The notes: generated from the letters alone by a model not told the origin. A stretch of DNA of 64,000 bases from Alkalihalobacillus sp. YIM B00296 (GCF_020179385.1 NZ_JAIBLJ010000002.1:213943-277942), one strand, 5' to 3'; positions 1 to 9,030 are shown, counted from the first letter of the stretch. Numbers and translations are program-made.

Positions 1-98
1 TGATGGAAGTCTTCAAACAGATCCTTTACATCGTATCTGCTCTACTCGGTGCAAATGCAGGTGGGGCGATCATCCAATGGATTACCCAGGAGGATTAG
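1..98 (+). CDS. ytrH: Sporulation membrane protein YtrH, C-terminal end only
   Basis: The window opens inside this gene; 32 in-frame codons are visible, ending in TAG at 96-98. The tail is hydrophobic (FKQILYIVSALLGANAGG) and ends in a short polar stretch, as in the YtrH family of small sporulation membrane proteins. It lies directly before ytrI, the same pair as in Bacillus subtilis, and the AGGAGG at 88-93 that serves ytrI lies inside its last codons, so the two are very probably one operon. The identification rests on a short tail plus context; the start lies outside the window. Confidence 0.7.
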   Translation, partial: MEVFKQILYIVSALLGANAGGAIIQWITQED

Positions 99-101
99 AA
101 G

Positions 102-605
102 ATGCGGATCCCTCCCCTTTATCGTCGTAAAGGTTACCAACGTTTTTTTGCCGGTATTGTCATTGGCTTCATATGCGGATGGTCTTTTTATCTAATGAGT
201 TTCGGAAGTTTACAGGATTTCTACATGACAGAGATCGATCGAAGAGACGAGGAGATCAAAGACTTGAATGAGAAATTCAAACATTTCAGAGAAGATTATG
301 AAGAAAAAAATAAAGAAAATGAAAAGAAGCTGCGTATTCAAGACATTAAAGTCAGTTTTTTGAACCGAGAACAAGTCGGATTGAAAGGGCTCCCATTGAT
401 TGAACTAGAAAATAGCGTGAAATCACAATTACATGACGTCCTGACAAAAGACATCGAATCAGTTGGCCAAAACTCAAATTTATTGATCCGCACGCTTGAA
501 AACAAAAACTTCTTGATTGGGAAAGAAACATATAATGTAAAGGTTTATCAGATGCATCTTTATACAACATTGCGACTATATTTAAAAGTAGAACGTGCTA
601 ACTAG
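102..605 (+). CDS. ytrI: Sporulation membrane protein YtrI
   Basis: Protein of 167 residues with one membrane segment at about residues 15-34 after a short basic N-terminus, then a charged, probably coiled-coil stretch (about 43-80, rich in E, K, D) and a mixed C-terminal domain. This is the build of YtrI, a protein required for efficient sporulation in B. subtilis; the exact biochemical role is not known. The start ATG at 102 has AGGAGG ten bases upstream, inside the end of ytrH, so translation of the two is likely coupled. No obvious terminator follows. Confidence 0.88.
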   Translation: MRIPPLYRRKGYQRFFAGIVIGFICGWSFYLMSFGSLQDFYMTEIDRRDEEIKDLNEKFKHFREDYEEKNKENEKKLRIQDIKVSFLNREQVGLKGLPLIELENSVKSQLHDVLTKDIESVGQNSNLLIRTLENKNFLIGKETYNVKVYQMHLYTTLRLYLKVERAN

Positions 606-709
606 GCTTGTTTTTTTACAATTGTGAGACATTTGGGTTCCATCATTAGCAAAGTACATGCAAATCGAATACAATATAAATAGGAAAAAACATGTAAGGG
701 GGATTGTGA

Positions 710-892
710 ATGATCATCAATCGAAAAGAAATGGCGAGGGCGAAAGTCGAAAAGCTGAAAAACGGTTACTCAGCGTTCGCTGAAACAAAAGAGGTCGCAG
801 AACTGATTAAGAAGCAAGCTGCCGAACTGAACATCGAATTTGTAGAGGACGTGACAGAAATTGGATCCTGGTTCATCCCAGCCAAACGATAA
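710..892 (+). CDS. Small conserved-looking protein of unknown function (60 aa)
   Basis: A 60-residue soluble, lysine- and glutamate-rich protein beginning MIINRKEMARAKVEKLKNG and ending in a basic IPAKR tail. The start is supported by GGGGGATTGTGA directly before the ATG. It stands alone between ytrI and the convergent nrnA, with a hairpin at 905-941 behind it. No domain was recognised; with its alpha-helical, charged composition it could be a small regulatory or spore protein, but no function is claimed. Confidence 0.7.
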   Translation: MIINRKEMARAKVEKLKNGYSAFAETKEVAELIKKQAAELNIEFVEDVTEIGSWFIPAKR

Positions 893-904
893 TTTACTGA
901 AAAC

Positions 905-941
905 CTAGCCCCAGCCTTTTCACAAAAAGGGATGGGGCTAT
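905..941. terminator. Bidirectional terminator between the 60-aa gene and nrnA
   Basis: Inverted repeat with arms TAGCCCCA and TGGGGCTA, an inner CC/GGG and AAAA/TTTT pairing, and a T-rich tail on the plus strand. It sits between two convergent genes. Confidence 0.75.
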
Positions 942-955
942 TATTTTCGCTGAAA

Positions 956-1900
956 TCATTGGTGGGCACTGCATGCTTCCACAAGATCCTGAATGATCTG
1001 CTCAGTTTCCTCCATGGTATATACTGTGGCACCAGATGCCATCGGGTGTCCTCCGCCATTGTATTTTGCTGCGATCGTATTGACAATCGGCCCTTTAGAG
1101 CGGAGTCGCACACGAATCTGATCAGGTTCTTCTACAAAGAAAACCCACGACAAAAGGCCTTCAACATTGGAAAAGGAATTGACAAGCAAGGAAGATTCAT
1201 TTGGGGTCGTATTGAATTTCTCCATTACTTCTTTCGTTAAATAAATATAACCTACACCTGGCTCGATGTATTTGAAATTAGTCAATACATAACCATTTAA
1301 CCGGGCTAAATTCAATTTTACTTTATATATTTCATCATAGACATTCGAGATATCGAAATCGTAATTCCGTAATTCCCCAGCAAATTTCATCGTCTTCTCT
1401 GTCGTATTCGGAAACAAGAAACGTCCTGTGTCTCCTACAATCCCTGCATAAAGGAGTCCAGCCCCTTTATCAGATAACTTGAAACGATGCTTTTCTTTCC
1501 CGTATAAAAAGAACTCATAAATCATTTCACTGACACTGCTTGCTTCTGTATCAACCCAAATCAAATCTCCGTAGCGGTCTTCATTTGGGTGGTGATCGAT
1601 TTTTATAAGAAAGTCTCCTGATGAGTAGCGGCCGTCACTGATTCGAGCTTGGTTCGCTGTATCACAAATAATAACAAGGGCATCCTCATATACCTCGTCC
1701 GAAATCTGATCCATTTCAATCAAGAATTTCAGGGATGCTTCTTCCTCCCCGACCACATGGATCGTTTTTTCCGGAAAGCTTGCTTTTAAGATTTCAGACA
1801 GACCTCCTTGTGAACCGAGCGCATCCGGATCAGGACGTACATGCCGGTGAATGATGATTTTTTCATATTCTTTGATCTTCTGTATAATTTGTTCTTTCAT
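956..1900 (-). CDS. nrnA: Bifunctional oligoribonuclease / pAp phosphatase NrnA
   Basis: 314-residue DHH-DHHA1 family protein. NrnA degrades nano-RNAs to mononucleotides and removes the 3'-phosphate from pAp. Visible motifs are HRHVRPDPDALGS near residue 18, an ICDT motif, the name-giving KIDHHPNED, and GGGHPMASGA near the C-terminus (DHHA1 substrate site). A longer open frame exists upstream, but the ATG at 1900 has AGGAGT seven bases upstream and gives the family's usual length (B. subtilis 313), so it was chosen. It is divergent from ytpI, as in B. subtilis. Confidence 0.93.
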   Translation of the reverse strand: MKEQIIQKIKEYEKIIIHRHVRPDPDALGSQGGLSEILKASFPEKTIHVVGEEEASLKFLIEMDQISDEVYEDALVIICDTANQARISDGRYSSGDFLIKIDHHPNEDRYGDLIWVDTEASSVSEMIYEFFLYGKEKHRFKLSDKGAGLLYAGIVGDTGRFLFPNTTEKTMKFAGELRNYDFDISNVYDEIYKVKLNLARLNGYVLTNFKYIEPGVGYIYLTKEVMEKFNTTPNESSLLVNSFSNVEGLLSWVFFVEEPDQIRVRLRSKGPIVNTIAAKYNGGGHPMASGATVYTMEETEQIIQDLVEACSAHQ

Positions 1901-2016
1901 TCTGGACTCCTTTAACTGTAACCTAATGTTCACTTTAGAATCGTACAATCTATGGAATTTTTATACGTTTTTCTATACAATGGAACTCGAAGAATCAATA
2001 ACATTGGAGGATTGTC

Positions 2017-2319
2017 ATGCCTGTTTTCATCATTATCATCGTATTGTCAATAAGCCTTTATATATTCTATAAAGTCAAAGAATTTCGTGTGAAAGCTCCT
2101 TATGAGAAGAGATGGACGAAATCCAAAGCTAATATAGCGCTAGGTGTTTTCATTGGAGTGTTCGGGCTTAATCGTTTGTTCATCAATGAATCTACATATG
2201 ATTTGGTCATAGGCAGCGTATTTTTGGTTTTAGGTTTGATCAACGTTTATATGGGTTATAAGGCGTATAAATATTTCCTTCCGCTTGCTGTTGAGGAGAA
2301 TCAACGATCTGAGTCTTAG
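2017..2319 (+). CDS. ytpI: YtpI family membrane protein
   Basis: 100-residue protein with three hydrophobic segments (about 2-18, 38-54 and 61-78) and a polar tail. It matches the YtpI family in length, hydrophobic pattern and position next to nrnA and ytoI. TTGGAGG precedes the ATG. The function of the family is not known. The gene is convergent with ytoI across an unusual intergenic region. Confidence 0.82.
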   Translation: MPVFIIIIVLSISLYIFYKVKEFRVKAPYEKRWTKSKANIALGVFIGVFGLNRLFINESTYDLVIGSVFLVLGLINVYMGYKAYKYFLPLAVEENQRSES

Positions 2320-2333
2320 ATTATTGCCCCCCT

Positions 2334-2403
2334 ACGGGATCTAAACTATTCAAAATAGCTTACATGTAAAAACATGATGCCTCTTTTTGAATTGAGATCC
2401 CGT
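2334..2403. terminator. Nested inverted repeat after ytpI, probable terminator
   Basis: Outer arms ACGGGATCT (2334-2342) and AGATCCCGT (2395-2403) are perfect complements. Between them lie TTCAAAA and TTTTGAA, and inside those ATGT-aaaa-ACAT. The tail TTCGTTTTG on the plus strand is only moderately T-rich. It probably ends ytpI transcription, but the 50-base interior is longer than normal. Confidence 0.5.
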
Positions 2404-2478
2404 TTCGTTTTGCTAAAAACCATATCAGTTTTTTAGGGAGCAAAGATGGTTACTCTCATCGCAGTTTTTTTCGCGTAT

Positions 2479-2567
2479 TATAAAGTTGATTTGGCACTGG
2501 TATAAGCGGATTTTTTGATTTATAACCCGTTTTTGCGTTTTATAAGCCGAATTCAACTTTTATAAGC
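2479..2567. repeat. Five degenerate TATAAGCC repeats at 20-22 bp spacing
   Basis: The core TATAAGC/TATAACC/TATAAAG occurs at 2479, 2501, 2521, 2541 and 2561, spaced 22, 20, 20 and 20 bases. The bases between cores are only partly alike. The array fills the space between the convergent 3' ends of ytpI and ytoI. Origin and function are unknown. Confidence 0.75.
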
Positions 2568-2608
2568 CATTGCCATAGAATTATGTGCCAAGTTCCCTTC
2601 TTTTCTAA

Positions 2609-3925
2609 TCAGAGGTGGCGTTCGATGAGTTGTGCCATCATCAGCGCCTTGCCGACGATGTCCCCCTCATGGTAGATTTCAACATCTACTTTCCCATACC
2701 GTCTGCTTAGTTCAAGAATTTTGGGGCGGATAATAATTTTACTATCGATTTGCACGGGTTTTAAAAAGTATAGGGTGATATTTTCAACGACCAGGTCACC
2801 CTTTTTCCGCTTCCGCAACGCTCTGCTTCCAACCTCAGATACCATAGTCGTCATTACACCGTAAGAGAGAGTCCCCAAATAACTCGTCATCTGTGGAGTG
2901 ACTTCACAGGTGAAGAATACATCCTGTTCGTTTTCATTATCTTGGACATGGCTTGTTATCAGATCATCGAAGGTTTCACCGACCTGTGGCTGTTTTTGGA
3001 TCATTTGTAGAGCCTTTAACACATCTTGTCTGCTGATGATCCCCTGCAGTGTTTGATGTGAATCGATGACAGGTAAAAGCTCAATACCCTCCCAAATCAT
3101 CATATGAGCTGCGTTGGCAACCGATGTCGTACTACTGACAGTGATTGGATTTTTGGTCATCACTTTCTCGATCGTCAATTCGTTGTCCTTCCCTATGATG
3201 TCTTTGGAAGTGACGACCCCTACAATGCGCTTTTTTTTGTCCACAACAGGATAACGGCTGTGATTGGTCTCCTTGTTCAACTCGTACCATTTAGAGACCT
3301 TCTCTTCGTTCACCAGATAATTCGTTTGTTCGATTGGGATCGTAATGTCACTGACAAGGACGATTTCCTTTTTGATCAGCTGGTCATAAATGGCCCGGTT
3401 GATCATTGCAGCCACGGTAAATGTATCATAACTCGTCGAAATGACTGGAAGCTCTAATTCGTCTGCCAGCTTCGTCACCGTCTCATCGGTATCAAAGCCA
3501 CCTGTTATAAGGACCGCCGCCCCTGCTTTTAATCCAAGTGCATGTGCTTTTGTCCTGTTTCCAACGATCAATAAGCTATCCGGGTCCACATAGCGCATCA
3601 TCGCCTCAAGCTTCATAGCACCAATGACGAACTTGTTGAGAGTCTTATGCAGTCCTTTTTTTCCACCAAGGACTTGTCCATCAACAATATTGACAACCTC
3701 TGCAAATGTAAGTTTCTCGATGTTATCTTTACGTTTCTTTTCGATACGGATCGTCCCTACACGCTCAATCGTGCTGACCGACCCTTGGTTTTCTGCATCT
3801 TTTATAGCTCTATAGGCAGTACCCTCACTAACGGAAAGAGCTTTTGCAATTTGTCTGACAGATATTTTACTTCCAATTTCCAATGTTTCGATATACGCTA
3901 ATATTTGTTCATGTTTTGTAGTCAT
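2609..3925 (-). CDS. ytoI: YtoI: HTH, DRTGG, two CBS and hotdog domain protein
   Basis: 438 residues. In order: an N-terminal winged helix-turn-helix (about 5-60), a DRTGG domain (about 70-190, with AGAAVLITGGF), a CBS pair (about 195-315, RYPVVDKKKRIVGVVTSKDI and LLPVIDSHQTLQGIIS), and a C-terminal hotdog fold (about 335-438). CBS pairs usually bind adenine nucleotides, so this is probably a ligand-responsive regulator; the ligand and targets are not known. The ATG at 3925 is preceded by TTGGTGAAAAG. It stands in the YtoI position beside ytpI. Confidence 0.85.
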   Translation of the reverse strand: MTTKHEQILAYIETLEIGSKISVRQIAKALSVSEGTAYRAIKDAENQGSVSTIERVGTIRIEKKRKDNIEKLTFAEVVNIVDGQVLGGKKGLHKTLNKFVIGAMKLEAMMRYVDPDSLLIVGNRTKAHALGLKAGAAVLITGGFDTDETVTKLADELELPVISTSYDTFTVAAMINRAIYDQLIKKEIVLVSDITIPIEQTNYLVNEEKVSKWYELNKETNHSRYPVVDKKKRIVGVVTSKDIIGKDNELTIEKVMTKNPITVSSTTSVANAAHMMIWEGIELLPVIDSHQTLQGIISRQDVLKALQMIQKQPQVGETFDDLITSHVQDNENEQDVFFTCEVTPQMTSYLGTLSYGVMTTMVSEVGSRALRKRKKGDLVVENITLYFLKPVQIDSKIIIRPKILELSRRYGKVDVEIYHEGDIVGKALMMAQLIERHL

Positions 3926-4002
3926 CTTTTCACCAAGCTTTCTAAAAACCGATCTACCAAATTGCTAAGTCTTTCCTATTATACTAAGGGTGACCCATTA
4001 CA

Positions 4003-4248
4003 TCAATGTTGTCTGACTCTCTTTCGTTCTTTTGTTGAACGTTTAAAAGATGTGCTTTCAGTGGATTGTTGTGGATATCTTTTGTAAAGCAACGCTGAAA
4101 AATTCCCACCGATCACAAGTAACGCAAAAAATAACCAGATAGCTGAAAACCACCCACCTGATCCTGTACCGATTTCAGGTAGATAGGGAACAGCAAAGTA
4201 TACAAGTGCCAGGGCAGCTAGCAAGGATAAAATCAGTCTGTTTTTCAT
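4003..4248 (-). CDS. Small two-helix membrane protein, function unknown
   Basis: 81 residues starting MKNRLILSLLAALALVYFAV, with hydrophobic segments at about 4-20 and 33-52 and a strongly basic C-terminal tail (KRSTKERKRVRQH). The open frame extends further upstream, but AAGGAGA lies eight bases before the ATG at 4248, so this start was chosen. It lies 87 bases after ytkL on the same strand and may be cotranscribed. No family recognised. Confidence 0.65.
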   Translation of the reverse strand: MKNRLILSLLAALALVYFAVPYLPEIGTGSGGWFSAIWLFFALLVIGGNFSALLYKRYPQQSTESTSFKRSTKERKRVRQH

Positions 4249-4335
4249 TAAGTCATTCTCCTTTCCATTTGCATAGGGGATGTCCCTTTTTATCAAATGT
4301 ATGCAAATACCCTCTTGGAAAGAAGAATGAGCTCG

Positions 4336-5016
4336 TTAAAGTTCGATGGATTCTCCAGATTTCAATGCTCGTCCTTTTTTGCCTTCCAGCTCATTTACAA
4401 ATACTTCAGGATCCTGTTCAATTACTGGGAACGTATTGTAATGGATCGGTACGACATAATTTGCTTTCAACCAGCTTGCAGCGACCGAAGCATCTTCAGG
4501 TCCCATCGTAAAGTTATCACCGATTGGTAAGAAAGCGAGATTGATATAGTTCTGGTCACCAATCAATTTCATATCGGAAAACAATGCTGTATCACCTGCA
4601 TGGTATACTGTTTTGTCCTCAGCTGTGAATAGGATCCCTGCTGGCATTCCTGTGTAAACGACAGTACCATCCTCTTCCGCATAGCTCGAACCATGGAAAG
4701 CCTGGGTCAACTTCACTTTTCCGAAATCAAACTGGTATGCCCCACCGATATGCATCGCATGGGTCTCCACACCTTTAGAACCTAGGTAATTTGCTAATTC
4801 AAATGGCGCTACGACCAAAGCATCGTTCCTTTTCGCAATATCGACGGTATCTCCCACATGGTCGTTATGACCATGGGTAAGTAAAATCACATCTGCTTTT
4901 ACATCATCTGCTTTAATGTGACATTGTTCATTTCCTGTGATGAAGGGATCAATCCAAATTGATTTTCCATTTGTTTCGATAGCGACTACTGAGTGGCCAT
5001 AATACGTTACTTTCAT
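4336..5016 (-). CDS. ytkL: Metal-dependent hydrolase YtkL (UPF0173, metallo-beta-lactamase fold)
   Basis: 226 residues with a metallo-beta-lactamase fold. The metal motif HGHNDHVGD has H48, H50, D52 and H53; later ligands are likely in [23 protein letters not shown] and [10 protein letters not shown]. This fits the UPF0173 / YtkL family, predicted zinc hydrolases of unknown substrate. The start has GAGGAGA upstream. The same strand and order next to ald as in B. subtilis supports orthology. Confidence 0.88.
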   Translation of the reverse strand: MKVTYYGHSVVAIETNGKSIWIDPFITGNEQCHIKADDVKADVILLTHGHNDHVGDTVDIAKRNDALVVAPFELANYLGSKGVETHAMHIGGAYQFDFGKVKLTQAFHGSSYAEEDGTVVYTGMPAGILFTAEDKTVYHAGDTALFSDMKLIGDQNYINLAFLPIGDNFTMGPEDASVAASWLKANYVVPIHYNTFPVIEQDPEVFVNELEGKKGRALKSGESIEL

Positions 5017-5189
5017 TCAAGATCTCTCCTCTTTCAAATTAGTTTCTGTGTAATTCCTTCTCCTAAAGTATTTCCGTTTCCTTCTGGCAGTAGAAACAAG
5101 ACACAAGATACAATACCATCCTTGTACCCGTTTCACCCTTCATTCTACACATGAGGCTGGAAATTAAAAAATGATTTGGATTGAATCAA

Positions 5190-5345
5190 GAAAAGCGCAA
5201 TCGCCCTGGTCAGCCACGTAGGAGGCTCGAACCAAACAAAGTTCGGTTCTGCGTGGGTAAACCCTTCGACCTAAATCAATGTGTCGCCGCCGTAGGAGGA
5301 AGGCTGAGCCTTAGTTGCACCTATTCTGGTACGCCGGTTAGCTAC
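5190..5345 (+). repeat. Dispersed intergenic repeat, family R2, copy 1
   Basis: A GC-richer block in an AT-rich gap. Bases 5220-5257 (38 bases) recur without a mismatch in reverse complement at 63903-63940, and a TAAATCAATGTGT follows the match in both copies. It contains GAACC...GGTTC inverted arms. The 69-codon open frame across it is an artefact of the repeat. The rest of 5017-5189 holds nothing recognised apart from promoter-like AT-rich sequence for ytkL. Confidence 0.75.
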
Positions 5346-5375
5346 ATCGCTAAAAAGTTATACTTTCTTAATGTG

Positions 5376-5409
5376 AAAAAAAGAGACTAGCCACCTGCAG
5401 GCCAGTCTC
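5376..5409 (-). terminator. Terminator of ald
   Basis: Arms GAGACTaGCC and GGCcAGTCTC around a short loop, followed on the minus strand by a run of seven T. It lies 16 bases after the ald stop codon. Confidence 0.9.
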
Positions 5410-5425
5410 CATGTTCATTAAACAT

Positions 5426-6550
5426 TCATATTTTATTTGAGAGCATCTCTTTTACATCATTGTACTCTAAACCATGTGCCTCAGAAACTGCTTCATAAGT
5501 CACGTATCCATCAAGTGTGTTGATACCTTTAAGGAGAGCATCATTATTACTGCAAGCTTTGACGTAACCTTTATTGGCAATTTCCACAGCATAAGGGACG
5601 GTGACATTTGTCAAAGCAATCGTAGAGGTACGTGGAACCGCACCCGGCATGTTTGCCACAGCATAATGGACTACTCCGTGTTTTTCATACGTTGGGTTAT
5701 CATGGGTTGTAATTCGATCGGTCGTTTCAAAAATTCCTCCCTGGTCGATTGCAACATCAACGAGGACAGATCCTATTCTCATTTTCTGGATCATTTCCTC
5801 AGTGACAAGCTTAGGCGCTTTTGCCCCAGGAATCAGTACAGCACCGATTACAAGGTCAGAATCTACTACTGCTTCGGCAATATTCAGTGGATTGGACATT
5901 AACGTATTGATATCAGAACCGAAAATATCATCCAACTGGCGGAGCCTCTCTGGATTCAAGTCGATAACCGTCACACTTGCACCTAAACCGACAGCGATTT
6001 TTGCTGCATTTGTACCTGCTACACCACCGCCGATGACCGTAACTTTGCCTCTACGTACTCCAGGAACGCCTCCGAGCAGGATTCCCCTTCCACCATGAGG
6101 TTTTTCAAGGAATGATGCACCGATTTGTGTCGCCATTCTACCTGCTACCTCACTCATAGGTGTCAACAATGGAAGGCTGCGATTAGGAAGCTGCACTGTT
6201 TCGTAAGCAATACCAACAACTTTATTTTCGATCAGCGCTTTTGTCAATTCTGCTTCTGCCGCCAAATGTAAATATGTAAACAAAATTAGTCCTTCGCGGA
6301 AATATTGGTATTCTTCCTGTAAAGGTTCTTTAACCTTCATGACCATTTCCATGCTCCAAGCTTCTGCTGCAGAATCCACGATCTCCGCGCCAGCTTCTTG
6401 GTATTGTTCATTCGTAAACCCTGATCCAAGACCAGCATCTCTTTCAATAAAAACCTCATGTCCTGATACTTTCAGATTAACTACGCCAGCGGGCGTCATT
6501 GCGATGCGATTTTCATTATTTTTAATTTCTCTAGGTACACCAATACGCAT
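5426..6550 (-). CDS. ald: Alanine dehydrogenase
   Basis: 374 residues, the usual length. It converts L-alanine, NAD+ and water to pyruvate, ammonia and NADH; in B. subtilis it feeds alanine into central metabolism and is needed for normal sporulation. Visible features are the N-terminal [27 protein letters not shown] with the substrate-binding lysine, the Rossmann loop [20 protein letters not shown] and the conserved [17 protein letters not shown] stands before the ATG. Monocistronic, with its own terminator. Confidence 0.96.
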   Translation of the reverse strand: MRIGVPREIKNNENRIAMTPAGVVNLKVSGHEVFIERDAGLGSGFTNEQYQEAGAEIVDSAAEAWSMEMVMKVKEPLQEEYQYFREGLILFTYLHLAAEAELTKALIENKVVGIAYETVQLPNRSLPLLTPMSEVAGRMATQIGASFLEKPHGGRGILLGGVPGVRRGKVTVIGGGVAGTNAAKIAVGLGASVTVIDLNPERLRQLDDIFGSDINTLMSNPLNIAEAVVDSDLVIGAVLIPGAKAPKLVTEEMIQKMRIGSVLVDVAIDQGGIFETTDRITTHDNPTYEKHGVVHYAVANMPGAVPRTSTIALTNVTVPYAVEIANKGYVKACSNNDALLKGINTLDGYVTYEAVSEAHGLEYNDVKEMLSNKI

Positions 6551-6838
6551 TTTTACAACCTCCTAAATCAACAAATCTTCAATAACTACTGTGTCCTCGA
6601 TCCAGTCCAAATTGACTGCCATTTAAAGATAACACCAATTGACAAAAAGAAAAAGGGAAAAATCGTGGTGTACACTGAAATGAGCGTATTCTTCACACCT
6701 TTTCCATACGTTGCCATCATAACATAAAACACAAAAGTAGCCTATAATCATAAGGTTGGTTTTATCGAATCATTTTATTTATTTTTTTTGCTTTGTTGAA
6801 TCGTAATGTTGATTTGTCCAACAAATTCGGGAACTTTT
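6551..6838. other. Non-coding gap upstream of ald
   Basis: About 290 AT-rich bases holding the upstream region of ald (minus strand). No open frame, repeat or clear regulatory motif was found beyond generic promoter-like stretches. Confidence 0.5.
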
Positions 6839-6876
6839 AAAGACCCCTTCTTTTCAGATGCTCAGAAGAGGTCTTC
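6839..6876. terminator. Hairpin after the 56-aa gene
   Basis: Arms AAGACCccTTCT and AGAAgaGGTCTT around a nine-base loop, eight bases after the stop of the minus-strand 56-codon gene. The T-run on the minus strand is short, so termination strength is uncertain. Confidence 0.55.
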
Positions 6877-6884
6877 ACTGGACC

Positions 6885-7055
6885 TTATCTCAATTGATTT
6901 TCGCTTCCATCCTCTTCGTGAGGTGTATCAATATGATTCGGCCCTACTTGACCTACAACACCGCTTTGATAAGACTGCATGATTTGATCTTGAACTTCCA
7001 TTTCACCTTCTTTTTCAAATCGATATTTTCTGTTTTTGTCAGGTTTTTTCTCCAT
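6885..7055 (-). CDS. Small acidic protein of unknown function (56 aa)
   Basis: 56 hydrophilic residues starting MEKKPDKNRKYRFEKEG and ending in an acidic tail with HEEDGSENQLR. The frame runs further upstream, but AGAGGAGG lies eight bases before the ATG at 7055. Small, charged, cysteine-free proteins of this kind are common among spore proteins of Bacillaceae, which is only a suggestion here. It stands alone between ald and a plus-strand gene. Confidence 0.6.
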   Translation of the reverse strand: MEKKPDKNRKYRFEKEGEMEVQDQIMQSYQSGVVGQVGPNHIDTPHEEDGSENQLR

Positions 7056-7204
7056 GATCTGCGCCTCCTCTCCTATGGTTTCATTTTTAGTATGTGGAAT
7101 AGACCACCTCGTTATTTGAACCAATAAGAGCCAAAGTCACGTCATATGGATAGCAGAAATCCCCCATTTTATGTACAATGTGTGTGAGTAGGGGGAATGG
7201 ATCG

Positions 7205-7519
7205 ATGACCTATACATTTACAAATGATGGGCGCTTAGGGATTAAGCTTCCGTTATTAGAGCAATCATGGAATAACTATACAAAAGAAACTCAGGAATCG
7301 ATATTAGCAGAATGGGAAACGATTCGAGGAAAAATTCCAGATCGGATCAAGTATTTAGAAAATGAAATCAACGACAGGCAAAGCCAACTCTATCAAGAAG
7401 AAGACTTCGAACGTTCATGTGAGTTAAATTCGGAAATCTCTGAGTTAGCCTCTATTATCAATGATTTGTGGATCTGGTACAGGACTAACAATCACATTAC
7501 CAGCAAAGGCCATTATTGA
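7205..7519 (+). CDS. Hypothetical helical protein (104 aa)
   Basis: 104 residues starting MTYTFTNDGRLGIKLPLLEQ, with a long charged alpha-helical region (about 45-90) that recalls UVR-type helical hairpins (EEDFERSCELNSEISELAS), although no family is claimed. GGGGG lies eight bases before the chosen ATG at 7205; a 9-codon longer frame lacks a good binding site. It is convergent with moaB across a bidirectional hairpin. Confidence 0.62.
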   Translation: MTYTFTNDGRLGIKLPLLEQSWNNYTKETQESILAEWETIRGKIPDRIKYLENEINDRQSQLYQEEDFERSCELNSEISELASIINDLWIWYRTNNHITSKGHY

Positions 7520-7527
7520 TGTTTGTT

Positions 7528-7558
7528 AAAAACTCATCGAAAATGAGTTTTTTTCTTT
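7528..7558. terminator. Bidirectional terminator between the 104-aa gene and moaB
   Basis: Arms AAAACTCAT and ATGAGTTTT around a short loop, then TTTTCTTTT on the plus strand and an A-rich flank that gives T on the minus strand. Confidence 0.85.
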
Positions 7559-7597
7559 TGGGTAAAAATAAAAGACGACTCAATGAGCCATCTTCTC

Positions 7598-8110
7598 TTA
7601 CAAATCTTTTTTGATTTCTCGTATGACATGATTGATTTCTGGGAGGATCAATTTATTCATGGCTAGCTTTACCGCACCGGTCGATCCTGGTACCGAAAAA
7701 ACCGCTGTATCGTTATAGACACCAGCAATAGCTCTGCTAAGTATTGCGGCTGGACCGATATCCTCTGTATAACTCAACATCCTGAAAAGCTCTCCAAACC
7801 CTGGAATCTCCTTATCCAATAACTCCGATACTACTTCTACAGAAACATCCCGCTTAGCAATGCCTGTCCCTCCATTCATGATGATCGCGTCCGTTCCTGA
7901 ATCACTTGCCCCGCTCCTTAATATCTCATGAAGAACCATCGACTCATCTTTTACGATTTTATATGAAGAGATCTTATGACCGTTATCCTCAAGTGCACCT
8001 AAAATATACTTTCCGCTCTTGTCCGTTTCCTCTGATCGTGTATCACTGACTGTAATGACCATGACACGAACATAGTCTGGAGCTTCCTGTTTGTGTTCTT
8101 CTACACTCAT
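7598..8110 (-). CDS. moaB: Molybdenum cofactor biosynthesis protein MoaB
   Basis: 170 residues of the MoaB/MogA fold, which binds molybdopterin and adenylylates it or assists that step. Motifs are VITVSDTRS near the start, IMNGGTGIAKRDVS (the substrate-binding GGTG) and VFSVPGSTGAVKLAM. Two ATG codons are adjacent; GGAGG is four bases from the first and seven from the second (8110), so the second was chosen. The window also holds a remnant of a molybdopterin enzyme at 52898-53505, but not beside this gene. Confidence 0.92.
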   Translation of the reverse strand: MSVEEHKQEAPDYVRVMVITVSDTRSEETDKSGKYILGALEDNGHKISSYKIVKDESMVLHEILRSGASDSGTDAIIMNGGTGIAKRDVSVEVVSELLDKEIPGFGELFRMLSYTEDIGPAAILSRAIAGVYNDTAVFSVPGSTGAVKLAMNKLILPEINHVIREIKKDL

Positions 8111-8122
8111 CATATATCCTCC

Positions 8123-8959
8123 TTAGTTATGCTTTTCTAATAGCCAACGTTTCTGATAGAACTGGTTTGCAAAATCAGTAATCTGTCTTGAAAGTTGATA
8201 ATTAGCTGTTGCTCCATATACCATCCCCATCAATGGAATCCCTTGGATCAGACGTTTTCGCAGCATGAAAAGAACCATTCCTTTAACGACAAGACCTACC
8301 AGGTGCCGCATCCATTGACTGTCGGCGACCAGCTCATCTGATTCAAATAAGTATGGATTGATATCCTGTTCCAAAACCTCGCTCATCAACTGTTCCCATC
8401 CTTCAAGCTGATGCTGCTTCGGCAATGTAGCCGCATGAAATAATTTTAGAGACAACATGGTTTCATAAGGTTGGTTGATCGAATATCCGTATGAAAGGGC
8501 AAGTACTTGGATCGACCTCAAGTGGGCAGCAATGCTTGCAGGGATATCAATGCCTAGAAACAAAATCCCTCCTGCGCCTGATAAACCGCCTTGCGCAAAA
8601 GAAAGGAGTCTATGTTTCGCTACTTGATGTTGTGCTATGTATCTAAGCTGTTCAATCCGGCAATCCTGCACATCTTCCCATACCTCTACATCTTTGTTCA
8701 TTGATTGAGCTGACAGCAGCACTCGCTGCTTTGTATCTTGTTGGAATTGTGAATTTAAAATGATCGAATGCAGATGAAAAAGCAGGTTGTCGATCGTTTG
8801 AAGTGCTTTTTCCCTAATCTTTGGAGAAATCCTGTTGAAGACATCCTCGAATGTTTTTTCATACGCTCTATTGAAGTCAGTCGGAACATAGGTAAAATAT
8901 TCTTGCTCCCATTTTTCAATGGAAGACCATACTTGCTTTTCATTTTGAGACCATTCCAT
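8123..8959 (-). CDS. EcsC family protein
   Basis: 278 residues with the EcsC family pattern: an N-terminal helical region, a glycine-rich segment FAQGGLSGAGGILFLGIDIP at about 130-150, and GIPLMGMVYGATANYQLSRQ near the end. EcsC-family proteins are related to the third gene of the B. subtilis ecs operon; their biochemical role is unknown. The start at 8959 (MEWSQNEKQ) has GGAGG seven bases upstream. It ends 12 bases before moaB and is likely cotranscribed with it. Confidence 0.82.
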   Translation of the reverse strand: MEWSQNEKQVWSSIEKWEQEYFTYVPTDFNRAYEKTFEDVFNRISPKIREKALQTIDNLLFHLHSIILNSQFQQDTKQRVLLSAQSMNKDVEVWEDVQDCRIEQLRYIAQHQVAKHRLLSFAQGGLSGAGGILFLGIDIPASIAAHLRSIQVLALSYGYSINQPYETMLSLKLFHAATLPKQHQLEGWEQLMSEVLEQDINPYLFESDELVADSQWMRHLVGLVVKGMVLFMLRKRLIQGIPLMGMVYGATANYQLSRQITDFANQFYQKRWLLEKHN

Positions 8960-9030
8960 ATGTACACCTCCAAGAAGCACTTTTCATTCATTATACCAAA
9001 ACTGACACAATTAAAATAATGAGCATAAAA

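Noticed and set aside
5181..5390. 69-codon plus-strand frame between ytkL and ald
   Set aside because: It runs through the R2 repeat, half of which recurs at the window end; no binding site and no protein-like features.
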